Assembly: GCA_900772575.1 (NCBI GenBank)
Contig: CAAHEN010000153.1
Span: forward strand, 1 to 11,441
Length of the DNA: 11,441 bases
Reading direction: 5' to 3'
From: Bacteroidaceae bacterium
GTDB lineage: Bacteria > Bacteroidota > Bacteroidia > Bacteroidales > Bacteroidaceae
Shown: positions 1-7,168 of the stretch, piece by piece
How the letters are laid out: each line of letters opens with the position of its first letter
How positions within the stretch are numbered: the first letter of the stretch is position 1
Translations under genes and position numbers: made by a program
The notes under the pieces: model-generated
Seen by the model: the letters and a program-made list of their open reading frames with translations, nothing else
Database searches by the model: none
What the model was told of the DNA's origin: nothing

Positions 1-354
1 AAGGCCGTTTTCGGTTTGCCGGCTACTGCCGCTAACACCAACATGCTCTTGGCGGACTCTCCCGATGAGACAGATGTGACCCATTGCCTGCCGGTGCGCC
101 TTCCCAAGGACGGTGCGCTCGCACTCCGTGAGGTGTTCAATCTCTATGACAATCCGGAAAACTACCGTCGTTCTGTCGCTCTCTATGGCTGGCTCACCAC
201 TTATTTCGGTACCAATGGCTTTCGTGATGTCTACGATTACCAATGGCTTGGCGAATCCGGTGACACACCCATTGAACCGACACCGACACCGGGTAATGAG
301 CCCGAAACGCCCGGGCTTGATGACACACCAAGCGTACAGCCCGATGGACGCTAG
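1..354 (+). CDS. C-terminal part of an unrecognised protein (5' end outside the window)
   Basis: The frame is open from the first base and ends with a TAG stop at 352-354, giving about 118 residues of a C-terminus whose start lies upstream. I do not recognise the family. The visible part begins KAVFGLPATAANTNMLLADS, continues with a folded-looking segment rich in Tyr, Phe and Trp (residues about 25-85), and ends in a low-complexity Pro/Thr/Glu/Gly tail of about 30 residues. A possible TTG start at base 16 is only an internal codon, since the frame continues to the window edge. Base composition matches the genes to the right, so it belongs to the same core-like block. A separate promoter lies before the next gene, so the two need not form an operon. 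Function unknown. Confidence 0.7.
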   Translation, partial: KAVFGLPATAANTNMLLADSPDETDVTHCLPVRLPKDGALALREVFNLYDNPENYRRSVALYGWLTTYFGTNGFRDVYDYQWLGESGDTPIEPTPTPGNEPETPGLDDTPSVQPDGR

Positions 355-411
355 CTGGCATCCTGCGCTTGGAAGTGTGGCTGGGCTGAGGCATAGAAGC
401 CGCTTCAAAAG

Positions 412-443
412 TTTCTCCGTCTCGGCTGTTTGCATTAACTTTG
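412..443 (+). promoter_or_regulatory. Bacteroidota-type promoter of the LysM gene
   Basis: A perfect TAnnTTTG -7 box (TAACTTTG, 436-443) lies 20 bp after a TTTC at 412-415 that stands in for the -33 TTTG element. Transcription would begin near 450, just before the ATG at 462. This makes the in-frame TTG at 441, which is inside the promoter, an unlikely start. Confidence 0.6.
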
Positions 444-461
444 TTCCCTGAAAAAATAGTC

Positions 462-1997
462 ATGACTATGTACAACAACTTCCAAAGACTCGGCAGAGCA
501 CTGCTCGTTGTCGTTTTCAGCGGTATCTGTCTGGCAGGGTGGGGGCAGAACCGCTTCTACAAGCACACCGTTCAAGCCGGAGAGACACTCTACGGTCTGG
601 CCACACGATACGGCGTCAGCATTGCGCAGATCAAACAGAGCAACAAGGACATGAGCGGCGACACAGTCAGGCTCGGTGCGACGGTGCTTATTCCCGTTGT
701 GGCACACCCTGATGGAGTGGCAGGGACGGACTGTCGCGAAATGCACAAGGTACAGCGCAAGGAGACCATATGGGGCATAGCCAAACAGTATGGCCTCACC
801 GTTGAGGCATTGCTGGCTGCCAACCCCGATCTTGCCTCTGGAAAGGACAAACTGAAGAAGGGCTTGTTTCTCTGCATTCCTTATGCCACAACAGACAGCA
901 TCGTCACCGTCAATCCCGTCAAGGGCTATGGACACTTGCGCATAGCGGTCGTGCTTCCCCTGCTCGGGCAGACGGTTGAGGCTGCGAGATGTGTAGAGTT
1001 TTACCGGGGTTTTCTCATGGCAGTGGATCAGATGAAAAAGCGAGGCACGGACATCACGGTCAGTACCTTCGATGAGCCCAAGGCCGCCGAGGGCATGGCG
1101 GGCGTGATGGACAAGGTGCGTGCCGCCCAGCCACAGCTACTCATCGGGCCACTCTATCCCAGCCACTTTGCCGGGACGGCCTCGGATGCTCTAGTCAAGG
1201 GGGGACTGAAGTGGGTGGTGCCCTTCTCGTCACGCTTGGATAAGGACGACCGTACAGACAACCTATTTATGCTCAACGCTCCAGAGGATGACAAGGCACG
1301 GCTTGTGGCCGATCTCTTCCTGCGCACGTTCAGCGGTGCTAAAGTGGTCGTGCTGCACGAACCCGCCGGGGTGGCCAACGAAAAGGCTTTTGCCGACCTG
1401 CTTCGGCGGCATCTCGCTAGTGGTGGCATGGAAATAGCCGAGCTCCCAGCGGGTTATGGCACAGCACAGTTGAAAAACGCTCTGGCCACAGACGGCCGTC
1501 GCACCATCTTCATTACCGATACATCGCTCAAGAACGGCGCAGCGGGTGTGACGGCCAAACTGCGGCAATTGCGGCAGGAAGTGGCAGTGGCCCGATTCTC
1601 TGTACTCGGTTATCCGGAGTGGATGTCGACCGACTCAGACGGTCTGCCCAGGACTGAGCTCTGTGGCGCCGATACCTATGTGTTCACATCCAACTATTTT
1701 AACCCCTATGCCCAAGCCACACGTGACTTCAAAAGCAGTTATACAGGTTGGTTCAAGGCGGATATAGAAAATGTCACTCCCCGTATGGCACCTCTTGGCT
1801 ATGATGCCGGACTCTACATGTTGATGGGATTGAAGGCGTATGGCCCCGGCTTTAGCCGGCAGGAGTTGTCTGTCAACTACCTACAGACGCCGCTCCGTTT
1901 TGTTGCTTCCGTGTCTGGGCGGGGTAATATCAATGCCAGCATGTATTTTGTACACTACGGTGTCAATGATATCGTCAATCTTATTTCACTCAAATGA
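462..1997 (+). CDS. secreted LysM-domain protein with type 1 periplasmic-binding fold
   Basis: A 511-residue exported protein. Residues 1-29 form a signal peptide (a short basic stretch, then the hydrophobic core ALLVVVFSGICLAG); no convincing lipobox is present, so cleavage near WGQ/N by signal peptidase I is likely. Two LysM peptidoglycan-binding repeats follow at about 33-78 (YKHTVQAGETLYGLATRYGV) and 94-140 (HKVQRKETIWGIAKQYGL), each ending in a typical IP. Residues about 155-510 resemble the type 1 periplasmic-binding fold used by amino-acid ABC transporter receptors (IAVVLPLLGQ, then a GPLYPSH segment). No transporter subunits are nearby. The architecture suggests a cell-wall-anchored sensor or envelope factor rather than a solute receptor, which is inference. 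The start at 462 is chosen because it sits 18 nt after the -7 box; ATG 468 is an alternative. The stop overlaps the next start (ATGA), so the two are translationally coupled. Confidence 0.85.
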   Translation: MTMYNNFQRLGRALLVVVFSGICLAGWGQNRFYKHTVQAGETLYGLATRYGVSIAQIKQSNKDMSGDTVRLGATVLIPVVAHPDGVAGTDCREMHKVQRKETIWGIAKQYGLTVEALLAANPDLASGKDKLKKGLFLCIPYATTDSIVTVNPVKGYGHLRIAVVLPLLGQTVEAARCVEFYRGFLMAVDQMKKRGTDITVSTFDEPKAAEGMAGVMDKVRAAQPQLLIGPLYPSHFAGTASDALVKGGLKWVVPFSSRLDKDDRTDNLFMLNAPEDDKARLVADLFLRTFSGAKVVVLHEPAGVANEKAFADLLRRHLASGGMEIAELPAGYGTAQLKNALATDGRRTIFITDTSLKNGAAGVTAKLRQLRQEVAVARFSVLGYPEWMSTDSDGLPRTELCGADTYVFTSNYFNPYAQATRDFKSSYTGWFKADIENVTPRMAPLGYDAGLYMLMGLKAYGPGFSRQELSVNYLQTPLRFVASVSGRGNINASMYFVHYGVNDIVNLISLK

Positions 1998-2749
1998 ACG
2001 GGCATACCATTTTATGTAGGCTGTTTGTTCGACTGAGTGCCACCGCCATGAGTCTGACCGGTGCCGTATTGCTGGCACCGGTTGCTCAGGCGCAGGTGGG
2101 CGAAGCGCGTAGCGCCATTGCCATCGGTATCAATGGGGGCGTGGTCATGAACAGCGTCGGCTTCGACCCTACTATCAAGCAGGTACAGCACATGGCACCA
2201 ACCTTTGGCCTGACTTTGCGCCTGACAAGTGAAAAATACTTCAAGTCACTTTGTGCCTTACAATTGGAGTTCAACTATGCACGGCTGGGATGGAAGGAGG
2301 ACATCTACAATAGTAACGACGAACCACTGCCCGACACTTACCAGCGTCACCTGGATTACATCCAGGTTCCGGCTTTTGCACGCCTTGGATGGGGATATGA
2401 GCGGCGCGGCCTGATGGGCTATTTCATAGCTGGACCGCAAGTGGGCTATTGCATCGGGGAATCGACCAGCCGGAGTGATGTCTGGACGACCGACGGCAAT
2501 GGCAATCCCGACCGACCGAACGGTATGTATGCACAGTATAGCATGCCACTCCAGCACAAGTTCGACTATGGCATCACCGCCGGCGCCGGCATTGAGCTCA
2601 ACACTGCCGTCGGGCATTTCATGATTGACGGCCGCTACTACTATGGGCTCAGTGACCTCTATGGCAACAGCAAGAAGGATGTTTTTTCCCGCTCTAATAA
2701 TAGTACAATCACCGTAAAGGTCACCTATCTTTTCGATATTCGTAAGTGA
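1994..2749 (+). CDS. PorT-like outer-membrane beta-barrel protein
   Basis: A 251-residue protein with a signal peptide (hydrophobic core about 12-30, cleavage after AQA near residue 34). The rest alternates short amphipathic strands with loops: GINGGVVMN, APTFGLTLRL, CALQLEFNYARLGW, LDYIQVPAFARLGW, GYFIAGPQVGY, KFDYGITAGAGIEL, HFMIDGRYYYGLSDLY, and a last strand STITVKVTYLFDIRK ending close to the C-terminus. This pattern is that of the small barrel family (OMP_b-brl_2) to which PorT of Porphyromonas belongs. PorT itself is a type IX secretion component, but most relatives are uncharacterised, so no symbol is given. The ATG overlaps the TGA of the LysM gene by 4 bp, so the two proteins are probably made in a fixed ratio and may act together between peptidoglycan and outer membrane. 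Confidence 0.8.
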   Translation: MNGHTILCRLFVRLSATAMSLTGAVLLAPVAQAQVGEARSAIAIGINGGVVMNSVGFDPTIKQVQHMAPTFGLTLRLTSEKYFKSLCALQLEFNYARLGWKEDIYNSNDEPLPDTYQRHLDYIQVPAFARLGWGYERRGLMGYFIAGPQVGYCIGESTSRSDVWTTDGNGNPDRPNGMYAQYSMPLQHKFDYGITAGAGIELNTAVGHFMIDGRYYYGLSDLYGNSKKDVFSRSNNSTITVKVTYLFDIRK

Positions 2750-2798
2750 GAACGGCGTGGGGTGGCAACTTAGTTTTTCTCCTTTCCATAAAATTGAT

Positions 2799-2816
2799 GG
2801 CAGGCTTTGGCTTGCC
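2799..2816. terminator. weak hairpin between convergent genes
   Basis: GGCAGG and CTTGCC form a 6-bp stem with one G-T pair and a 6-nt loop in the 83-bp gap between two convergent genes. T-rich runs flank it only loosely on the minus strand, so a bidirectional terminator role is a guess. Confidence 0.25.
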
Positions 2817-2832
2817 GCATAAGTGTGGTCTC

Positions 2833-4881
2833 TCACTTCTCGCGTCGCGGTAGCAAGGCATCGGGGCGCAAGTTTCCGTTTTTGTCGAAGAGTCCGTAGG
2901 TGGTACGCAGGACGCGGAATTCTGTACGGCGGTTGAGCGCGTTGCAGACCTCCTGTTGCTCCGGAGTGAGCTTTAGTATGTAAGCCTCTGTCAGTGTATC
3001 GTTCTCGTGTAGGAACGGGTAGGTCTCCAGCAGTTTCTTGTTGACCACCTTTGGCTGCAACTCACCGTAGCCTTTTGCCGTCAGTCGATCCGCAGCGATT
3101 CCATGCTCGGTCAGGTAGCGCACGACGCTCTCGGCGCGGGCTTGGGAGAGACGGAGGTTGTAAGCGTCAGCGCCGCGGTAGTCACAGTGTGCACTGAGCT
3201 CGATAGTGATGTTGGGGTTCTCCTTCAGCAAATTAGCCAAGCGGTCTAGGGCTTCGCGGGAGTTTTCAGTGAGGTCGGCCTTGTCGAACTCATAAAACAC
3301 GTTGCGCACAAGTACCGGTACACTGATGGAGGGCAACGGAAATTGTAGCACGTACTGGTGCTCGCGTTCGAGTGTGTCCGGGCGGAGTTCATTGCGGTAG
3401 TTGAGGTATCCCTTGCATGTGGCCAGAAAAATATAGCGCACGCCAGGTTTGAGCGGTTGTTCAAACGATCCTTCGGCAGTGACGCCCGTCTTGATGTACG
3501 TGCCATCGTCGCCGACCATGTAGACGGTGGCGGTGGGCAGTTCGTAGCCGTCCTGCTCGTAGACCCATCCTTTGACGGTTTGGAGCACCTCAGGATAAGA
3601 GAAACTGTAGATCTTGTCCCAGCCGCGGCCTCCTGTAGCACGGTTTGAGGAGAAATAGCCGCGGTTGTGCAGTCCCTCAAACGTGATGCCGAAGTCATCT
3701 CCGTTGCTGTTCATCGGCGCTGGGAGCGGCGTGACGTGCCAATGGCCTGTGACGGTGTCTTCCGTGGCGCGATAAAGATCCAGTCCGCCGAGGTTGGGTG
3801 TCCGGCCGTCGGACGATAAGTAGAGTTCGCCGCTCGGCCGGAAAGCCGGAAAAACCTCATTGCCCGCAGTATTGATGTCAGGCCCTAGGTTTTCCACTGG
3901 CCCGACACCGTGTCCACTGCCGATGGCCGCCCGCCACAGGTCATATCCGCCGTAGCCCCCCGGCATATCGGACGTGAAGTAGAGCCAGCGACCGTCGGGC
4001 GAGACAGCGGGGTGGGCGTAAGATGAGAGTGTGTCGGCCGTCACCTGCAAGCGTTGGGGCTTGCTCCATTTCGCATCGCTTCGTTGTGATGTCCAGATCT
4101 CAGCGCCGCGCGGCCATTGTGGGTCGGTGGGGCAGACGGTGAGGTACATCGTCTGGCCGTCGGGCGAGAAAGAACATGCACCCTCATCGAGAGCGGAATT
4201 CAGTTCACCCTCGACAGCCTCAGGCGCTTTCCAACGGCCCTTCTCATCTTTCTTACTGAAGTAGATATCACCATTTTTCATGCCTGTGATACCGTTCAGG
4301 TCATTGCCGGTCACTTGCGAGCGAGTGGTTGTGTAGTAAATCTGTTGTGCGTCGGTACCCAGATAGGCCGGCGCATAGTCGGCGCGACTGCCGTTGAAGA
4401 GCTTGTCGATCTTGACCTCGTAGGCCGAACCGGCCGACTTGATGCCGGCAGCAGTCTGGCAGTCTGCAAGCCCTGCCAGCGCGGCTTTGTCGCCGGGGTG
4501 GGCGTCCAGATAGTGCTGGTAGCTTTGCGCTGCGGCACGGTAGTCGGCGGCATAACGTTGCATATCACCGAGATAAAGATAGGTCAGAGAGTCGGTGAAA
4601 CTGTAACGCACGGCATTGAGCAGTGCGGCCTGTGCACGGGCTGTGTTGCCGAAGCGGCGATAGGCGTCACCCATGCAGTAGGCCAGTCGCCCTCGCCGGT
4701 CTCGTTCACTGCTCGGTGTGCGCTGATAGGCCCGTTTGTACAGATTGGCTGCCTCGCAATATTCGCCGAGTGCCATGGACGCTTCGGCTCGGCGTATGGT
4801 GCGTTCGACGTTGCCGCATGAGGTCAGCGCGACTGCGGCGAGGACAAAATATAATAGATATCGGGCTGAAAAGTCTTGCAT
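2833..4881 (-). CDS. PorE-like OmpA-family lipoprotein (TPR, beta-propeller, CRD, OmpA domains)
   Basis: A 682-residue lipoprotein. The signal peptide ends in the lipobox LTSC with Cys22 as the lipidated residue. TPR-like helices span about 30-145. A propeller of PD40/WD40-like blades spans about 155-430, with repeated SPDG-type turns (FSPDGQTMYLT at 238, SPDGRWLYFTSD at 294, PSGELYLSSDG at 349). A carboxypeptidase-regulatory-like beta-sandwich follows at about 433-515 (VKGWVYEQDGYELPTATVY). The OmpA peptidoglycan-binding domain covers about 525-660: VFYEFDKADLTENS, then Asp567 and Arg582 at the positions that bind diaminopimelate, and RRTEFRV near the end. This order is that reported for PorE (PG1058) of P. 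gingivalis, a type IX secretion component. Paralogues occur in Bacteroidota, so the exact orthology is unproven. It should sit at the inner face of the outer membrane. Its promoter region is short: mobile DNA begins within about 200 bp upstream. A near-match -7 box (TAATATTG, minus, 4906-4913) is the only candidate seen. Confidence 0.85.
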   Translation of the reverse strand: MQDFSARYLLYFVLAAVALTSCGNVERTIRRAEASMALGEYCEAANLYKRAYQRTPSSERDRRGRLAYCMGDAYRRFGNTARAQAALLNAVRYSFTDSLTYLYLGDMQRYAADYRAAAQSYQHYLDAHPGDKAALAGLADCQTAAGIKSAGSAYEVKIDKLFNGSRADYAPAYLGTDAQQIYYTTTRSQVTGNDLNGITGMKNGDIYFSKKDEKGRWKAPEAVEGELNSALDEGACSFSPDGQTMYLTVCPTDPQWPRGAEIWTSQRSDAKWSKPQRLQVTADTLSSYAHPAVSPDGRWLYFTSDMPGGYGGYDLWRAAIGSGHGVGPVENLGPDINTAGNEVFPAFRPSGELYLSSDGRTPNLGGLDLYRATEDTVTGHWHVTPLPAPMNSNGDDFGITFEGLHNRGYFSSNRATGGRGWDKIYSFSYPEVLQTVKGWVYEQDGYELPTATVYMVGDDGTYIKTGVTAEGSFEQPLKPGVRYIFLATCKGYLNYRNELRPDTLEREHQYVLQFPLPSISVPVLVRNVFYEFDKADLTENSREALDRLANLLKENPNITIELSAHCDYRGADAYNLRLSQARAESVVRYLTEHGIAADRLTAKGYGELQPKVVNKKLLETYPFLHENDTLTEAYILKLTPEQQEVCNALNRRTEFRVLRTTYGLFDKNGNLRPDALLPRREK

Positions 4882-5009
4882 CCGGAGTGTTCAATGTTTG
4901 GGGGACAATATTATTTTACTTAATAACCATTCCTATTAATTCCTTATCCGTTGTCTATCTACGGGTTACGTTCCTGGGATTTTCGGGAAAAGCGGGTCTG
5001 AGCTGCATT

Positions 5010-5059
5010 TTTGTTGCTATTTTGTTGCTTGCGCCACACGAATGGCCTACCTTTGTTGC
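5010..5059 (+). repeat. three direct copies of TTTGTTGC upstream of the integrase
   Basis: Exact copies start at 5010, 5021 and 5052, that is 11 and 31 bp apart, close to one and three helical turns. The first two extend to TTTTGTTGCT (5009-5018 and 5020-5029). The third overlaps the -7 box. They could be arm-type integrase binding sites or an autoregulatory operator; this is inferred from position and phasing only. Confidence 0.45.
5025..5055 (+). promoter_or_regulatory. integrase promoter
   Basis: A perfect TAnnTTTG -7 box (TACCTTTG, 5048-5055) follows a TTG at 5025-5027 by 20 bp, which fits Bacteroidota promoters. The start of transcription would be near 5062, giving a leader of about 26 nt before ATG 5088. 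Confidence 0.6.
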
Positions 5060-5087
5060 ACCAAATACACCACTCAAAAAGCGACAC

Positions 5088-6242
5088 ATGAACAAATACG
5101 GGGAACCGGTGAGGCTGCGCAAGCGGCTGACACCGTCGGGACGGACGTCCCTCTATCTTGACATCTACCAGAACGGACGGCGGACATACGAGTATCTCAG
5201 GCTGTATCTCGTGCCGGAAACCACACGGGCTGACCGGGAGAAGAACCGGCTGACGATGAGGCTGGCGGAGGATGTCCGGGCCAAGCGGCTCCTGGAGATG
5301 CGCGACCGCGCCTTCGGATTCGGCGCCGCCATGACCGGCCAAACCCTCTTCTTTGACTACTACCGCAAAGTGATGGAGGAACGGAAAAGGCCGGGGAAGG
5401 AACCGGATCTTGTGTGGAAATCCGCGCTGGCCTGCCTGAAGGCCTACGACGGCAACGAGCGGCTGACGTTCCAGCGCGTGACGCGGGAGTGGGTGCGCGG
5501 CTTCAGGAGCTTTCTGGAGACGCGGGCCGTGAAGTCCGGATTCGGAAAGCGCACGGAGGACGTGACGCGCCGTCTGGCGCCGAACACGCAAGCGCTGTAT
5601 TTCTCCAAGCTGGCGGCCTGTGTCCACCAGGCCATGAAGGAGGGAATCATCACGGACGACCCCGTCGCCGCCGTGGGGAGCCCGCGCGGCGCGGAGACAC
5701 GGCGGGAGTTCCTGACGCTCGACGAGCTGCGGCGGCTGTCGGCGCTGCCGCACGAGCGCCCGGTGTGGAAGCGGGCTTTCCTGTTTTCCTGCATGACGGG
5801 GCTTCGGTTCTCGGACGTGAAAGCGCTCACATGGGGTGAGGTGGCTGAGGCCGACGGGTTCACGAGAATCACGTTCAAGCAAAGGAAGACGGGCGGGCTG
5901 GAGTATCTGGACATCACGGAACAGGCGGCGCGGCTGATGGGGGAGCGCGGGCCCGCCGGCGGCGCGGTGTTCCCGGACATGCCCGGTGTGGCGGCGGTGT
6001 GTGTGGGGCTGCGGCGCTGGGTGGCCCGGGCGGGTATCGAAAAGCACATCACGTTCCACTCGGCACGTCACACATTCGCGGTGATGATGCTCGACCTGGG
6101 GGCGGACATCTACACGGTGAGCAAGCTGCTGGGGCACCGGGAACTGGCCACCACGCAAATCTATGCCAAGGTGCTGGACAAGAACAAGCGCCGGGCCGTC
6201 GGCCTGATTCCGGAGATTCTCGGGGAACAGGGCCGGGAATAG
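5088..6242 (+). CDS. tyrosine-type site-specific recombinase (integrase)
   Basis: A 384-residue recombinase that would cut and rejoin DNA at the element's attachment sites. The N-terminus (about 5-75; LRKRLTPSGRTSLYLDIYQN) resembles the arm-binding domain of Bacteroides integrases. Residues about 85-190 form the SAM-like core-binding domain. The catalytic domain (about 205-375) has every expected residue: Arg240 in TGLRFSDV, Lys267 in QRKTGG, His324 and Arg327 in HSARHTF, His350 in LLGHRE and the nucleophile Tyr359 in TTQIYA. The start is ATG 5088, directly downstream of a good promoter; the reading frame stays open far upstream, but only across the PorE-like gene and the boundary. The gene is clearly richer in G+C than the cargo that follows. 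The element it serves (integrative conjugative or mobilizable element, or prophage) cannot be typed from this protein alone. Confidence 0.93.
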   Translation: MNKYGEPVRLRKRLTPSGRTSLYLDIYQNGRRTYEYLRLYLVPETTRADREKNRLTMRLAEDVRAKRLLEMRDRAFGFGAAMTGQTLFFDYYRKVMEERKRPGKEPDLVWKSALACLKAYDGNERLTFQRVTREWVRGFRSFLETRAVKSGFGKRTEDVTRRLAPNTQALYFSKLAACVHQAMKEGIITDDPVAAVGSPRGAETRREFLTLDELRRLSALPHERPVWKRAFLFSCMTGLRFSDVKALTWGEVAEADGFTRITFKQRKTGGLEYLDITEQAARLMGERGPAGGAVFPDMPGVAAVCVGLRRWVARAGIEKHITFHSARHTFAVMMLDLGADIYTVSKLLGHRELATTQIYAKVLDKNKRRAVGLIPEILGEQGRE

Positions 6243-6254
6243 CGCCGCGCGGCG
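6243..6254. repeat. 12-bp G+C palindrome after the integrase stop
   Basis: CGCCGCGCGGCG is a perfect palindrome directly after the integrase stop codon, in the 62-bp gap before the convergent cargo gene. No T-run follows, so it is not a standard terminator. A second small hairpin (ACAAG/CTTGT, 6278-6292) precedes a short T stretch. Confidence 0.35.
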
Positions 6255-6304
6255 GGAAGTGGTATGCTCCATCCTTGACAAGCCCCTCTTGTTTGAGCAG
6301 CAGC

Positions 6305-7168
6305 TTAATAATCGAGGGGAAGATACAGACTGTTCCCTACCCCCTTCGGGGCTGCGACCACGCCAATAATAACGTAGGGGTTTGGAGCTTTCTTGTTTTG
6401 CCATTTATATTGTGTACCCAATAGAAGATATACTTCATTCTTCGTGATGAACCCTGTGTATTTCTCTCGCACTTTGTCAATGGCAACTTCAGGAGACGCG
6501 CCTTTCAGACAATGCAAGTAAAGCATTCCTATTTCCCAATCCTCAATCATCAGTCGCCTTTCCTTGCCATCGTTTGTCTTGAACCTATAAAAGAATTTAT
6601 AGGGAATTTTCCTTGCAAACTCAAACGAGCTTTTCTCCGCATCGTTATCTCCGAACAGCGACAATTGCATCTCCTCTGCCTTGTATCGGTTGCGGACATT
6701 TTGAAGCTTGAGATTGTAGTCGCCAAGGTTTCCTTCTGCCTCCACGTCAAAGCCTGTGATTTCCGTGGGCCTTAATACGGCCAGGGATATTCTGTCGGCC
6801 TCGTAGTAAGTGCGTTCCAAAATTTTTGACATATCGTCGTATATTTCCTTGCCTTTCTTGAGCCATGACATCCGCAACTCCCAATCCGGTCTGTTTGCGT
6901 CTATTTTTCCATGTATCTTCAGCGTGTCTATGTTGTGGATGCGGTAGCTTTCCGGCCTGTTGTCGCTGGGGCTCTTCTCCAAATCCACCTCTATGACTTG
7001 CCATTTGTGGTACATTGGCTGGCCGTTCAGGCTCAACATGCGATGAGGGACGGGATAAATCCTCACCCAGCTTCCATCCATACGGAAACCTGCCGTACAC
7101 ACTGTCTCAAAATGCTTGTCGGACAGTGTCGGGTAGGTCATCACCGTGATCAATATCCGCTCAATCAT
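6305..7168 (-). CDS. uncharacterised partner protein of the DUF488 gene
   Basis: A 287-residue soluble protein with no signal peptide or membrane segment. I know similar proteins only as uncharacterised bacterial hypotheticals and cannot name a family. Likely conserved blocks are ILITVMTYPTLSDKHFETVC (5-24), GSWVRIYPVPHR (32-43), RPESYRI (71-77), a basic aromatic segment KIPYKFFYRF (187-196), EDWEIG (209-214) and a C-terminal strand-rich stretch around 246-271 with LLLGTQ and PYVIIGV. The conserved Arg, Tyr and Trp residues suggest binding of a nucleic acid or nucleotide, which is inference. Its ATG overlaps the TGA of the upstream DUF488 gene by 4 bp, so the two are translationally coupled and probably work as one unit. 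The pair is more AT-rich than the integrase, which fits separate acquisition as cargo. Confidence 0.8.
   Translation of the reverse strand: MIERILITVMTYPTLSDKHFETVCTAGFRMDGSWVRIYPVPHRMLSLNGQPMYHKWQVIEVDLEKSPSDNRPESYRIHNIDTLKIHGKIDANRPDWELRMSWLKKGKEIYDDMSKILERTYYEADRISLAVLRPTEITGFDVEAEGNLGDYNLKLQNVRNRYKAEEMQLSLFGDNDAEKSSFEFARKIPYKFFYRFKTNDGKERRLMIEDWEIGMLYLHCLKGASPEVAIDKVREKYTGFITKNEVYLLLGTQYKWQNKKAPNPYVIIGVVAAPKGVGNSLYLPLDY

Larger units (their letters stand above)
4882..5087. other. probable left boundary of the mobile element
   Basis: This 206-bp gap separates the core-like PorE-type gene from the integrase. Its left half is AT-rich (4900-4960); the right half holds three TTTGTTGC repeats and the integrase promoter. 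An attachment site is expected here by analogy with other integrase-ended elements, but the matching copy at the far end is outside the window, so the crossover cannot be placed. A small inverted repeat, TTTTC-GG-GAAAA, lies at 4980-4991. Confidence 0.45.

Noticed and set aside
4117..4821. A 234-codon open frame on the plus strand inside the PorE-like gene
   Set aside because: Antisense shadow of a well-supported multidomain protein; Val/Gly-rich translation without domain motifs.
4623..5087. A 155-codon upstream extension of the integrase frame
   Set aside because: It runs antisense through the 5' end of the PorE-like gene and across the integrase promoter; the family starts near the MNKYGEPVRL sequence.
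4959..6404. A 481-codon open frame on the minus strand opposite the integrase
   Set aside because: The integrase on the plus strand has complete catalytic motifs; the opposite frame is Arg/Pro/His-rich with no recognisable domain, as expected from high-G+C DNA read antisense.
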